Part shown: positions 16,135 through 24,441 of the stretch, piece by piece
How positions within the stretch are numbered: position 1 is the first letter of the stretch
How the letters are laid out: every line of letters begins with the position of its first letter
Assembly: GCF_016427505.1 (NCBI RefSeq)
Contig: NZ_JAELXS010000002.1
Coordinates: forward strand, 1-64,000
Length of the DNA stretch: 64,000 nt
Direction: 5' to 3'
Origin: Sphingomonas mollis
Lineage (GTDB): Bacteria; Pseudomonadota; Alphaproteobacteria; Sphingomonadales; Sphingomonadaceae
Translations under genes and position numbers: made by a program
Notes under the pieces: model-generated
Databases searched by the model: none
Told to the model about the DNA's origin: nothing
The model's input: only the letters and a program-made list of their open reading frames with translations

Positions 16135-16175
16135 CTCATAGCACCTGATACTATCAACGCCGGGCGATGATGCGG

Positions 16176-16571
16176 TTATGCTGGAATATGGATTCCACAC
16201 AGCTTGTTGCCGTCCGGATCGCGGACATAGGCCAAAGTGATGGTTCCCATCGCCGACTCGCGCGGACCGGGTCGATCCTCGATTGAGGTGCCGCCGTTTG
16301 CAACGGCTGTATCGTGAAAGAGTTCGACCTGTTCGGGCGAGTTGCATGCGAACGCTACGGTGCTGCCGTTGCCCACGGTCGCGGGTTCGTCGTTGATCGG
16401 CTCGCTAACGATGAAATTCGTCCCTCCCTCATTGCGATAAAAGAGGCGGGTATGACCGCTGCCGGCTACGTTTAGCGTCGCTTCGCCACCACCAAGGGCG
16501 GCGATCACTGCATTGTAGAACCGCTTGGATCGCTCAATGTCGTTCGATCCTACCATGGTATGGAACAGCAA
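16176..16571 (-). CDS. VOC (glyoxalase/bleomycin-resistance) family protein
   Basis: Encodes 131 residues of the vicinal-oxygen-chelate fold: two beta-alpha-beta-beta-beta units with HTMVGSNDIERSKRFYNAVI at the start and YVRDPDGNKLCGIH at the end, the latter carrying the usual C-terminal DPDGN motif. Such proteins bind a divalent metal and act as small-molecule lyases, dioxygenases or binding proteins; the specific role is unknown. The start is a TTG at 16569-16571 with AAGGAGAG seven bases upstream; longer in-frame readings begin in unrelated sequence. The distance to the preceding minus-strand kinase gene is about 220 bases. Confidence 0.8.
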   Translation of the reverse strand: MLFHTMVGSNDIERSKRFYNAVIAALGGGEATLNVAGSGHTRLFYRNEGGTNFIVSEPINDEPATVGNGSTVAFACNSPEQVELFHDTAVANGGTSIEDRPGPRESAMGTITLAYVRDPDGNKLCGIHIPA

Positions 16572-16793
16572 GTCTTCTCTCCTTAAAAAGCATCTGAGCG
16601 GCCGAAACCATGCCGCTTGGCTCTCATTAGCCTGATTATGGCCGTCGTCCCACTGCGCTTCTCGAGCCAAGACGAGGCGCTCGGCACACCGGTTGGTGTG
16701 CGAAATCAGCTGGCGACCAGTGGAGGAACCGGCGTGTAGACGAGAATGCAGGGCTGTAATGGTGAAGGCGCCACTGAATGTCACACGACTGGA

Positions 16794-18845
16794 TCAACCA
16801 GTACTCTCTCGATGTTCGCCGAGTTGCCGCTGCAATGCATTCGACAGCTGAATTGCTGAGTAGGGCTTCTTGAGCAGCTCCATGCCCTCGGCACCTTCCG
16901 TCGCCAGGACATGGCTGTACCCGCTGGCGAGGATGACGGGCAGAGCCGGTATGTCGCGGGCGAGCCGTCTCGCCAGTTCGATCCCGCCCATGCCGGGCAT
17001 GACCACATCGGAGAACACGATGTCGAAGCCACTGCCGTCCGTCCCGAGCTGCTCCAGCGCCTCCTCCGCGCTCGTCACCCACTTGGTCCGGAAGCCGAGA
17101 TCGTCGAGCAACTGGCTGGCGAACTGGCCGACGCCGATATTGTCCTCGACGATCAACACGCAGCGTCCCTCGCCATCGACTGTCTGCGGCAGAGTCGCAG
17201 GCCTGCTGTCGGCTTCCGCGGTGTCGACCTGCGGCAGGTAGAGCGTGAAGATGGCGCCTTCGCCCGCGACGCTTTCGACATCGACGTCGCCACCCGACTG
17301 TTTGGCGAAGCCGAATACCTGACTCAGGCCCAGCCCAGTGCCCTTGCCGACACCCTTGGTAGTGAAGAATGGCTCGAAGATACGTTCCAGATCGTCAGGC
17401 ACAATCCCGACACCGGTATCCGTCAGCGAGACTGCGACGAACCGGCCGGTGCCGGCACCGTGGCCACGAATCGCGGGCATTTGCGCATCGCAGCGTAGCT
17501 GGACGGTGATGGTGCCCACGCCATCCATGGCATCGCGGGCATTAACCGCCAGGTTGACCAGTGCCGTCTCGAACTGACTGACGTCGGCGCGGATCAGGCA
17601 GGCTTCTGGCGGCAACTCGTACCGGACCAGGACGCGCGCGCCCGTGATGCTGTCGAGCATGTCCGAAACGGCGTCGAGGCGGTGTCGAACATCGATCGTT
17701 TCCGGCTCCAGTGTCTGCCGTCGCGCGAACGCCAGGAGCTGTCCCGTTAGCTTGGCGGCGCGCTCAGCGGTGTCGCCGATGGCGTCGAGGTAGCGCTGGC
17801 GCTTCTCCGGCGCGACGTTCTCCCGGCGCAGCAGATCGACCGACCCCCGAATGACGGTCAGCAGGTTGTTGAAGTCGTGGGCGACACCGCCGGTGAGCTG
17901 GCCGATAGCCTCCATCTTCTGGCTCTGCCGCAGGGCGTCCTGTGTCCGCTCAAGCTCTTCTTGAGCACGAACTTCGGCGGTGATGTCGAGCGCGTGGTGA
18001 AAGCCGCCGATGATCCGCCCTTCATCGTCGAGGAGCGGGTTGAAGGCGATCTGCCACACCGGAACCTCGAGGTCAGGGTGGCCGAACGCTTCCCGGATGA
18101 TGAGGCTCTCACCCGCCAACGCACGGGCCATCGACGAGCGGAGTAGTTCGCCTTGGTCCGGCAGGATCTGATCCGGCAGTATGTCTCCGACCTGCTGCCG
18201 GATGCCATAGGTGCGAAAGTAGGCGTCAGCATGTGCCTTATTGAACGCTGTGATCCGCATGTCCGCGTCATACGCAAACACCGGCGAATGATCCGACTGC
18301 ACGATATCGCGGTAGAGGCGCAATGCGGCCGATCGCTCCTCGATGCGCTCCTCGAGCGTGACGTTGAGCTGGGCTAATGCGGTTTCCGCCCGGCGACGCT
18401 CGGTCAGGTCCTTGAAAAGGATCGCTACCTGATTTCCGTTACTTGGGCCGCTCGGCCAGGCAGAGACCTGCAGGTGCTTGGCGGTCGAGGTCAGCTCCAG
18501 TTCGAAGTGTATAGGCTGACGCGTCTCCAGCACGAGCCGATAGGTCGCAATCCAATTGACCGCCTCGTCGCCGATCAGGTCTCGAGCGCTAAGGCCGACC
18601 GAATCGGGCAGTCCGCAATGCTTCCGGAAAGCGCCATTCGCTTCCAAGTGAACGTAATCGCTCAGCGGGCCGCGTGGCGTGTCGACGAACTCAACGATGC
18701 AGAATCCTTCATCTATGCTTTCGAATAGGGCTCGGTACTTTCCCTCGCCGTCACCGCCCTGCGCGCTGTAGCGATCCAGCTCGACACGGAGCCGGGCGTT
18801 CTCAGCCCGCAGGCTGTCCAGTTCATCTCGCTCACTTGTCGACAT
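16794..18845 (-). CDS. hybrid PAS histidine kinase with C-terminal receiver
   Basis: Encodes a 683-residue cytosolic sensor kinase without membrane segments. Order: N-terminal coiled coil (residues 5-25), PAS (about 35-150), short coiled coil, second PAS (about 175-295), HisKA with H323 in GGVAHDFNN, HATPase with N-box [26 protein letters not shown] and [12 protein letters not shown], then a receiver domain with VEDN, phospho-acceptor Asp in SDVVMPG and Lys in LLKKPYS. This matches the large family of PAS hybrid kinases in alphaproteobacteria. No DNA-binding response regulator is adjacent, so output may go through a distant phosphotransfer or general stress pathway. The signal is unknown. Confidence 0.93.
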   Translation of the reverse strand: MSTSERDELDSLRAENARLRVELDRYSAQGGDGEGKYRALFESIDEGFCIVEFVDTPRGPLSDYVHLEANGAFRKHCGLPDSVGLSARDLIGDEAVNWIATYRLVLETRQPIHFELELTSTAKHLQVSAWPSGPSNGNQVAILFKDLTERRRAETALAQLNVTLEERIEERSAALRLYRDIVQSDHSPVFAYDADMRITAFNKAHADAYFRTYGIRQQVGDILPDQILPDQGELLRSSMARALAGESLIIREAFGHPDLEVPVWQIAFNPLLDDEGRIIGGFHHALDITAEVRAQEELERTQDALRQSQKMEAIGQLTGGVAHDFNNLLTVIRGSVDLLRRENVAPEKRQRYLDAIGDTAERAAKLTGQLLAFARRQTLEPETIDVRHRLDAVSDMLDSITGARVLVRYELPPEACLIRADVSQFETALVNLAVNARDAMDGVGTITVQLRCDAQMPAIRGHGAGTGRFVAVSLTDTGVGIVPDDLERIFEPFFTTKGVGKGTGLGLSQVFGFAKQSGGDVDVESVAGEGAIFTLYLPQVDTAEADSRPATLPQTVDGEGRCVLIVEDNIGVGQFASQLLDDLGFRTKWVTSAEEALEQLGTDGSGFDIVFSDVVMPGMGGIELARRLARDIPALPVILASGYSHVLATEGAEGMELLKKPYSAIQLSNALQRQLGEHRESTG

Positions 18846-18877
18846 GGATTGAGCTTATATAGGTCGACCTGACCCGG

Positions 18878-19062
18878 CTAGCTTTCATGCTTGTCGGCAC
18901 TGGCGAAGAGCGGCTCGCCGAGACGATGTCGACATGGATGCCCGCCTGCTTGTTCTTCACGAGTAGGCCGGTGTCTGGACGCTCAATTCCGTTCTTCCGG
19001 GTAACACGGAACTGCTCGGGTGTCAGGGCGGCAACGGCCTCGTCGGTCTTGGCATAGTGTGG
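18878..19062 (-). pseudogene. msrB (peptide methionine-R-sulfoxide reductase) N-terminal remnant
   Basis: The minus strand reads TDEAVAALTPEQFRVTRKNG, ERPDTG, then GIHVDIVS in one frame, and EPLFASADKHES in the next frame. This is the N-terminal part of MsrB, which normally continues into the conserved GCGWPSF block. One base is missing at the Gly codon before EPLF (a shortened G run), and a TAG at 18878-18880 stops the frame just before the catalytic domain. No start codon with a ribosome site is evident. It is a fragment of about 60 codons, lying between the kinase and the exonuclease genes. Confidence 0.7.
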
Positions 19063-19132
19063 TCATGATTGACCTGATGGGTGTGCCGTCGCCGGTGTCG
19101 AGGTACCGGACGGCCACAGCTTCGCATCGACG

Positions 19133-20041
19133 TTAGGCGAGAAGCTCCAGGATCTTGCGCTCAGACATGATCCGGATCGCGCGGCCTGACCGTTGCAGTT
19201 CCAAGGCATGCCGGAATTGCGCGTCGTACCGCACGTAGCCGAACGGTTCCTCACCGATGACCGCCAGGATCGTCGTCGTGCTGCCAACGCCAGCGACGAT
19301 CCGCGCACCGCTGCCCGCTAGCCGATGAGCGAGCGGGCCGTTGCGGGGCTGGCCGAGGATCGCCACCCGGTGACCTTTGAGTGGACCGTCCGGCGCGGGC
19401 AGTGGCGCCGGAGCGGCGCGCTGCCCTACCGGGAGCATCAGCCACCCTGCGAGCGGTATGCCGGTATGGTCGATAGCCTTGACGACGATCATGCCTGCGG
19501 CGCGAGCGTCACTCAGGGCATCGTGATGCCGGAGCGGGATGCCAAGGTGTTTCGACACCACGTTGAGCTTGTGGCTGGAGAGTTCGGGCCAAGCACGCTT
19601 CGCGACGCGCACGCTGTCGAGCCAAGTCGTCTTGACCATCGTCCGGTCGTGCACGCGGCAGGCCGCCGCCAGCGCGCCTTTGTCGAAATAGGAATGCGCA
19701 ACCGTGGTTCGCCCGGCCAAGTGTCCGTCGACGACCTCGTGCACGTCGGCAAAGCACGGCTTGCCTGCGACATGATCGGCGGCGATGCCGTGGATGCGGG
19801 TGTTGAAGCTGCTGAAGTGATCGCGTGGATCGACCAGGGTCTCGTACTCGAACGCGACCGTGCCGGCGCGAAAGCCGACGATGCCGATCTGGCAGATGCT
19901 GCTGACGCGGGAGCAGGCGGTCTCGACGTCGATTACGACGAAGTCGAGTTCGTCAGCTGCAGCCGGGCCCGCTCCCGACAGGGCGGCCTGGGCAGGGATA
20001 TCGGCAGTGGCGTCGCGGAACATAGGAGGGTCATACACCAT
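19133..20041 (-). CDS. DnaQ-like 3'-5' exonuclease with C-terminal BRCT-like domain
   Basis: Encodes about 302 residues. The N-terminal DEDDh exonuclease shows VIDVETA (metal-binding Asp and Glu) about residue 35, an internal HSYFDKGAL block carrying the second Asp, and the C-terminal LRHHDALSDARAAG with catalytic His and last Asp. Residues of about 215-300 (LKGHRVAILGQPRNG through IMSERKILELL) resemble a BRCT module, a pairing found in some DnaQ-family proteins. A role in DNA repair or editing is likely, but it is not the replicative epsilon subunit. The start is uncertain: ATG at 20041 or ATG at 20023, neither with a strong ribosome site. Confidence 0.8.
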   Translation of the reverse strand: MVYDPPMFRDATADIPAQAALSGAGPAAADELDFVVIDVETACSRVSSICQIGIVGFRAGTVAFEYETLVDPRDHFSSFNTRIHGIAADHVAGKPCFADVHEVVDGHLAGRTTVAHSYFDKGALAAACRVHDRTMVKTTWLDSVRVAKRAWPELSSHKLNVVSKHLGIPLRHHDALSDARAAGMIVVKAIDHTGIPLAGWLMLPVGQRAAPAPLPAPDGPLKGHRVAILGQPRNGPLAHRLAGSGARIVAGVGSTTTILAVIGEEPFGYVRYDAQFRHALELQRSGRAIRIMSERKILELLA

Positions 20042-20303
20042 GGCCGGCGAGGGCCAACGCTATGATCGCCGGTTTCCAAGATTGCTGGCGACGGTAATTC
20101 TCGGGAACATGCTCGTCCTTCGAGATGCTCGGCCGATGCCTTCCGATCAGGAGATATGAACAAATGACCGGTTCCGGCGAGCTGATAGGATGCCCTGAGC
20201 GTCGCCGTCCGGATCTACCGGCGGACATAATTGCGTTGCGCACGTCGACTTGGATATATGATTGATCCAAATGGTTTATCCCGACGCAAAGCCGGGAGCC
20301 TTC

Positions 20304-21581
20304 ATGAACAAGATCGTATTCGCGCACGCCTGCCTCGTTGCCACGCTGTTCGCCGGCGCTGCGCAAGCCCAGCGTGATCCGCAAGTCGTTGGCCTCCAAC
20401 CGCAGGCAGAGCCATATGCTACCAGGTCCGTGGTCAACCATCCGCGCACGATCGGCTGGCCAGAAGGGCGCAAGCCCGTGGCGCCGCGCGGTTATGAGGT
20501 CGTGAAGTTCGCCAGCGGCCTTGAGTATCCGCGCCAGGCGTTGCTGCTGCCGAACGGTGATGTACTGGTAGCAGAAGCCCGGACCAAGCCGAAGCTGGAC
20601 GCCGAACCGGAGGTGCAGCGAGGGCAGGCGCTGTCCAAGACGACCGGCTTCAGCGCAAATCGCATCACGCTCCTTCGCGACGCGAACCGGGACGGCATAG
20701 CCGAGCAGCGCTTCGTGCTGCGCGAGGGGCTCAACCAGCCGTTCGGGATGCAATATGCCAATGGACGTCTTTATATTGCCAATACCGATGGCGTGGTCAG
20801 CTTCCCTTATCAGCCGGGTCAAACGCAGATCACGGCAGCGCCCGCTCCCCTGATCTCGCTGCCTGCCGGAGGCTATAATAATCACTGGACGCGCAACCTG
20901 CTGCTGAGCCCCGACGCGCGCATATTGTATGTGTCTGTAGGTTCCGCCTCCAACGTCGGCGAGCATGGGATGGACGAAGAAAAGCGCCGCGCCGCGATCC
21001 TCGCGGTGGAACTCGCGACCGGGCGTGAGCGACTATATGCTTCGGGCCTGCGCAACCCGGTCGGGATGGCGTGGGCACCTTCGACCAACACCTTATGGAC
21101 CGCGGTCAACGAGCGCGATGAACTGGGCGACGACATCTCGCCTGACTATCTCGTCGGCGTGCGTGAGGGAGGCTTCTACGGCTGGCCGTATAGCTATTAC
21201 GGCAAGCAGGATCCACGGCATCCTAATGAGAAGCGTGATATGCTCGCAACCACGTTGATGCCCGATGTCGCGGTTGGCCCGCATGCTGCAGCGCTGGGCC
21301 TCGCCTTCAACAAGGGGCCGGATGCCGGCAAGACAGCCTTTGTTGCCCGACACGGTTCGTGGAACCGGTCGAGCTTTATCGGTTACGACGTGCTGGTGGT
21401 GCCGTTTGCGAATGGCCGGCCGACCGGTGCGCCGCAGCCATTCCTGACCGGCTTCGTCGCCGATAAAAATAAGGGCGATGTCTATGGCCGCCCGGTCAGC
21501 GTCCAGGCCCGTGAGGACGGTGCAATCTTTGTCGTCGATGACGCCGGCGATACCGTATGGATGGTTCGCCGGACCTCGTGA
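20304..21581 (+). CDS. PQQ-dependent sugar (sorbosone-type) dehydrogenase-like beta-propeller
   Basis: Encodes 425 residues: a signal peptide (cleavage near FAGAAQA), then a six-bladed propeller of the L-sorbosone/soluble glucose dehydrogenase family. Blocks seen are FASGLEYPRQALLLPNGDVL, NHWTRNLLLSPD, VGSASNVGEHG, YASGLRNPVGMAW, VNERDELGDDISPDYL, GFYGWPYSYYG and RHGSWNRS. These match the PQQ and Ca contact regions of the family. It should be periplasmic and oxidise a sugar or aldose derivative, provided PQQ is available; no PQQ synthesis genes are in the window. The ATG at 20304 is taken because it begins the signal peptide. The next gene starts in its stop codon (TGATG). Confidence 0.87.
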   Translation: MNKIVFAHACLVATLFAGAAQAQRDPQVVGLQPQAEPYATRSVVNHPRTIGWPEGRKPVAPRGYEVVKFASGLEYPRQALLLPNGDVLVAEARTKPKLDAEPEVQRGQALSKTTGFSANRITLLRDANRDGIAEQRFVLREGLNQPFGMQYANGRLYIANTDGVVSFPYQPGQTQITAAPAPLISLPAGGYNNHWTRNLLLSPDARILYVSVGSASNVGEHGMDEEKRRAAILAVELATGRERLYASGLRNPVGMAWAPSTNTLWTAVNERDELGDDISPDYLVGVREGGFYGWPYSYYGKQDPRHPNEKRDMLATTLMPDVAVGPHAAALGLAFNKGPDAGKTAFVARHGSWNRSSFIGYDVLVVPFANGRPTGAPQPFLTGFVADKNKGDVYGRPVSVQAREDGAIFVVDDAGDTVWMVRRTS

Positions 21582-22459
21582 TGCGACTATCGACGGCGCT
21601 GCCGGCTGCCGTGGCGCTTGTCGTCACGACGCCAGCGAGCGCGCAGACCATCCCGTTCGCCGATACCGAGGATGCGACGTTGTCAGAGATTGATGTGGGG
21701 GCGGGCATCATCCATCCGGTTGTGTCGATCGATCTGCGTAATGGCGACTATGCGCGCGGCACCTATGATGATGACAATGCGGGGCTTGGTCGCGCTCCCT
21801 TCCATTTCTCGGTCGGCGGGGCCGTCGTGCTTCGCCGTCGTGTGGGCGGAGACGGGGAGGGCGCGCTGTTCCTGATCGGTCAGAGTTCGAATGGGTTTCA
21901 TGCGCCCCGCCCCGATGAGAGGGTGAGTCCGCGTGGCTGGTACGAGAGCAATAACCTACTGGGTATCGCCTGGCGGCCTGTGAAAGGCGTCAGCGCAGCA
22001 GCCACCTACACGATCAAAGCCAGTCCCAATGCTATCGCTGCCACATCGCATGAGGCGAGCCTGACGTTTCTCTACACGGCCGATGACCGGCTTGGGCAGT
22101 TGAAGCCGCGACTGGCTGTCACGCGGCGGACGCGAGGTGATGGCGGTTTTTACACCATCGGCGGCATCGCACCGTCGTTTGAGCTTTCGAAGCGGAAAAA
22201 TGGACCCACGCTGGGACTGCCGGCTACCGTGGGTATCGGCTGGAACGGCTTCTACGCAGCAGACAGCGGGACTCGGGCGTATGGCAGTGGCGGCATCTCC
22301 CTGTCGCAGCCTGTCAGTCTTGGCGGCGCCAAGGCGACGCTACAGGCCGAACTGTTGGCGCTGGTGCGCGATGATCGACTCCGGCGGCAGGACGGACCCT
22401 CTGGTACGACTGCGACGCTGATCCCCTACGCTACGGTATCACTGGCTATGGCGTGGTGA
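21581..22459 (+). CDS. secreted beta-barrel-like hypothetical protein
   Basis: Encodes 292 residues with a signal peptide (cleavage near VTTPASAQT) and alternating beta-strand composition rich in Gly, Tyr and Ser that ends in an aromatic residue (VSLAMAW), as in outer-membrane barrels. No named family is recognised. Its ATG overlaps the stop of the sorbosone-dehydrogenase-like gene as TGATG, so the two products are translationally coupled and may work together in the periplasm and outer membrane. A GTG three bases earlier could also serve as the start. Confidence 0.7.
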   Translation: MRLSTALPAAVALVVTTPASAQTIPFADTEDATLSEIDVGAGIIHPVVSIDLRNGDYARGTYDDDNAGLGRAPFHFSVGGAVVLRRRVGGDGEGALFLIGQSSNGFHAPRPDERVSPRGWYESNNLLGIAWRPVKGVSAAATYTIKASPNAIAATSHEASLTFLYTADDRLGQLKPRLAVTRRTRGDGGFYTIGGIAPSFELSKRKNGPTLGLPATVGIGWNGFYAADSGTRAYGSGGISLSQPVSLGGAKATLQAELLALVRDDRLRRQDGPSGTTATLIPYATVSLAMAW

Positions 22460-22536
22460 ACGCCAATGATGAACGAACATGACGCCGCTCCATGCCACGA
22501 TTTCAATGCTCAACGGCCCAGCCCTGCTATGACATG

Positions 22537-22815
22537 TCATTCCGAGGCTCTCCTCGTATATTGCTGGCAGGATCGGCGCAGATGTGATGCGCTGCTCCCG
22601 CGCCGCGCGAAGAACCGCCATATCGTGCCGAGCGCGACCTCGGTGCCGTGATCGGCCAGAAGCGCCTGCAACTCGGCCAAGGTGATGTCGGGCGTCGCCT
22701 TGTAAGCCTCCAGGATCAATCCGGCATGCGCCTCGATCCCCATCGATCGTCGATCTCCGCCCTGCGGCAGCGGTGCCGGCGTCCCGTGCTGGTTCGCAAG
22801 CTGCTGCCACCGGCA
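22537..22815 (-). pseudogene. IS630-type transposase N-terminal remnant
   Basis: The minus strand reads RWQQLANQHGTPAPLPQGGD, then RRSMGIEAHAGLILEAY, then ITLAELQALLADHG and TIWRFFARRG, the linker and helix-turn-helix part of IS630-family transposases. The N-terminal helix-turn-helix and the whole DDE catalytic domain are absent, and after FARRG the frame loses resemblance, so only about 75 codons remain. It is a dead fragment. Confidence 0.7.
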
Positions 22816-22821
22816 TGAATC

Positions 22822-22865
22822 CTGAATCAGAAAATCCCGGCGACGGGAATCCCATTATGATTCAG
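22822..22865. repeat. short inverted repeat beside the IS630 remnant
   Basis: CTGAATCA (22822-22829) and TGATTCAG (22858-22865) form a perfect 8-bp inverted repeat separated by 28 bases, just outside the transposase remnant. It may be a leftover of IS terminal inverted repeats or an unrelated hairpin. Confidence 0.35.
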
Positions 22866-22966
22866 CCCGGTGAGAAACCGCTCTAAGGCGGGGTGAGGCT
22901 CACAAACGCCGGATACTCACCCTCAGCCTGGATGAAAAACCGGGGGACCCTTACCTGACGTCATCT

Positions 22967-23896
22967 TCACAAGACAGGAATTTCCGAATTGATACGAGTA
23001 ATGAAGTCGGCAAACGCTTTGACCTTGGGCGGAGGAAGTGCCTTGCTGGAGTAGATGGCATACAGAGATGGCGCCGGCTCCAGCGCAAAGTCCGGAAGCA
23101 CCCTCACGAGGCGCCCAGATTCAATCTGCTCTCCGATCAGCGCAAGTGACGTGGGCACGATCCCGAGGCCTTGTTCGGCCATTCTTATGACAGCGTTCTG
23201 ATCGTTTGAAGCGAAACGAGTCGATTGCGGCAATACGAAATCAGCGCCAGAGCCTCTGACTTCAAGCGTGGGCAGACGGACTGGAAGTTCGGAGCCATCG
23301 CCCCTTCCGGCTTCATCATAGGGTAAGATACCGAATACTTCGTGATTGCCGAGATCTGACGGACAAATCAGTGGAGGGGCGTTGCTGAGGTACGATGGAG
23401 ATGCGACAAGTACGAGGGGCACGTCACGAAGTTTGCGTGCCACAAGTGTAGAGTCCGCCAGCCATCCGACATATAGTACGACATCGAACCCGTCTGCGCC
23501 CGGTAGCAACCGATCACCGACTTTCATCCGCAGGTTTATGGCGGGAAATTCAGTCAGAAATTGCGGCAGATACGGTGCAAGGTACGTCGAAACGTGGGAG
23601 GGCAGGCCCAGTCGCAACGTGCCTGACGGTTCATCACGGTAGGATGCGATTTCGTCATCGATGCCCGCTAAATCTGTGGCCAGGCGAACGCAGCGCCTGT
23701 GAAACACGGTACCGATTTCAGTGAGCGATACACATTTGGTGGTTCGCTCGACCAGTCTCACGCCATATTTTTGTTCCAGTCGGGTGACGGCCCGGCTGAC
23801 ATTCGTCTTCGAGATTTTCAGGGCGCGCGCCGCGCCCGAAATGGAGCCGAGGTCGCCGACCTTTGCAAAAATCACATGGTAGTCACTGTCGATCAC
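22967..23896 (-). CDS. LysR-family transcriptional regulator
   Basis: Encodes about 309 residues: an N-terminal winged helix-turn-helix (about residues 5-60, GSISGAARALKISKTNVSRA and LEQKYGVRLVERTTK), then a LysR substrate-binding domain with GTLRLGLPSH, FDVVLYVGWL and GLGIVPTSLAL. The GTG at 23894-23896 is preferred since it gives the normal LysR length; an upstream ATG at 24019 would add 41 untypical residues. It is divergent from the subtilase gene across an AT-rich gap with inverted repeats, so it could regulate that gene, although nothing in the sequence proves it. Confidence 0.85.
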   Translation of the reverse strand: MIDSDYHVIFAKVGDLGSISGAARALKISKTNVSRAVTRLEQKYGVRLVERTTKCVSLTEIGTVFHRRCVRLATDLAGIDDEIASYRDEPSGTLRLGLPSHVSTYLAPYLPQFLTEFPAINLRMKVGDRLLPGADGFDVVLYVGWLADSTLVARKLRDVPLVLVASPSYLSNAPPLICPSDLGNHEVFGILPYDEAGRGDGSELPVRLPTLEVRGSGADFVLPQSTRFASNDQNAVIRMAEQGLGIVPTSLALIGEQIESGRLVRVLPDFALEPAPSLYAIYSSKALPPPKVKAFADFITRINSEIPVL

Positions 23897-24441
23897 ATGG
23901 AAAATCCTGTGAGGCTTGTTTCTAGATGCTGACTGGCAAGCGAGGAGGTCGACTCTCGTCTTGCGTCGGTCATCCAGCAGATGCGGGTCAAGTGGTGTGT
24001 CATGAGTCCCCACAATCAAGAGCGCAATTACTATCTCTGTATATAATTCGCATCATAATGGTGATGATGCAGTTAAGCTGCCCTTTGCTGAGATGTTATT
24101 GATAAACAGGAGTCTCAAATCGGCCTGATCCTCCCGTTTCATATTTGAAACGCGACGTTTCCATAAGAATACTAGTAAAGCAATATTCTTGCGCACAGAA
24201 CATGACGTAACAAAAGCATAATCGTTAAAAGCGTCGGATCGGTCGGGCGTCGTGAATGCAAGATATGGTGCGTTAAGTACCGTGCTTCTCGTTACACGAG
24301 ATGGCTAATGGTACCGCTTGTGCCAAGTGGTGCTTTTGTAAAAAACGCGCCTGAATATATGGCGCACCTGCCAAAGAAGTCTTTGCGGACTTAGACCAAA
24401 TCGCGGCATTTTCGCATGGTAAACGCTAGGGAGAATGGAAG
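23897..24441. other. AT-rich divergent intergenic region with two inverted repeats
   Basis: About 545 bases between the LysR and subtilase starts, clearly AT-richer than the surroundings. Two perfect inverted repeats are seen: GCATCAT-n7-ATGATGC (24050-24070) and GTTTCA-TATT-TGAAAC (24136-24151). These are candidate regulator sites for the LysR protein or another factor. No gene is supported apart from the alternative LysR N-terminus up to 24019. Confidence 0.5.
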
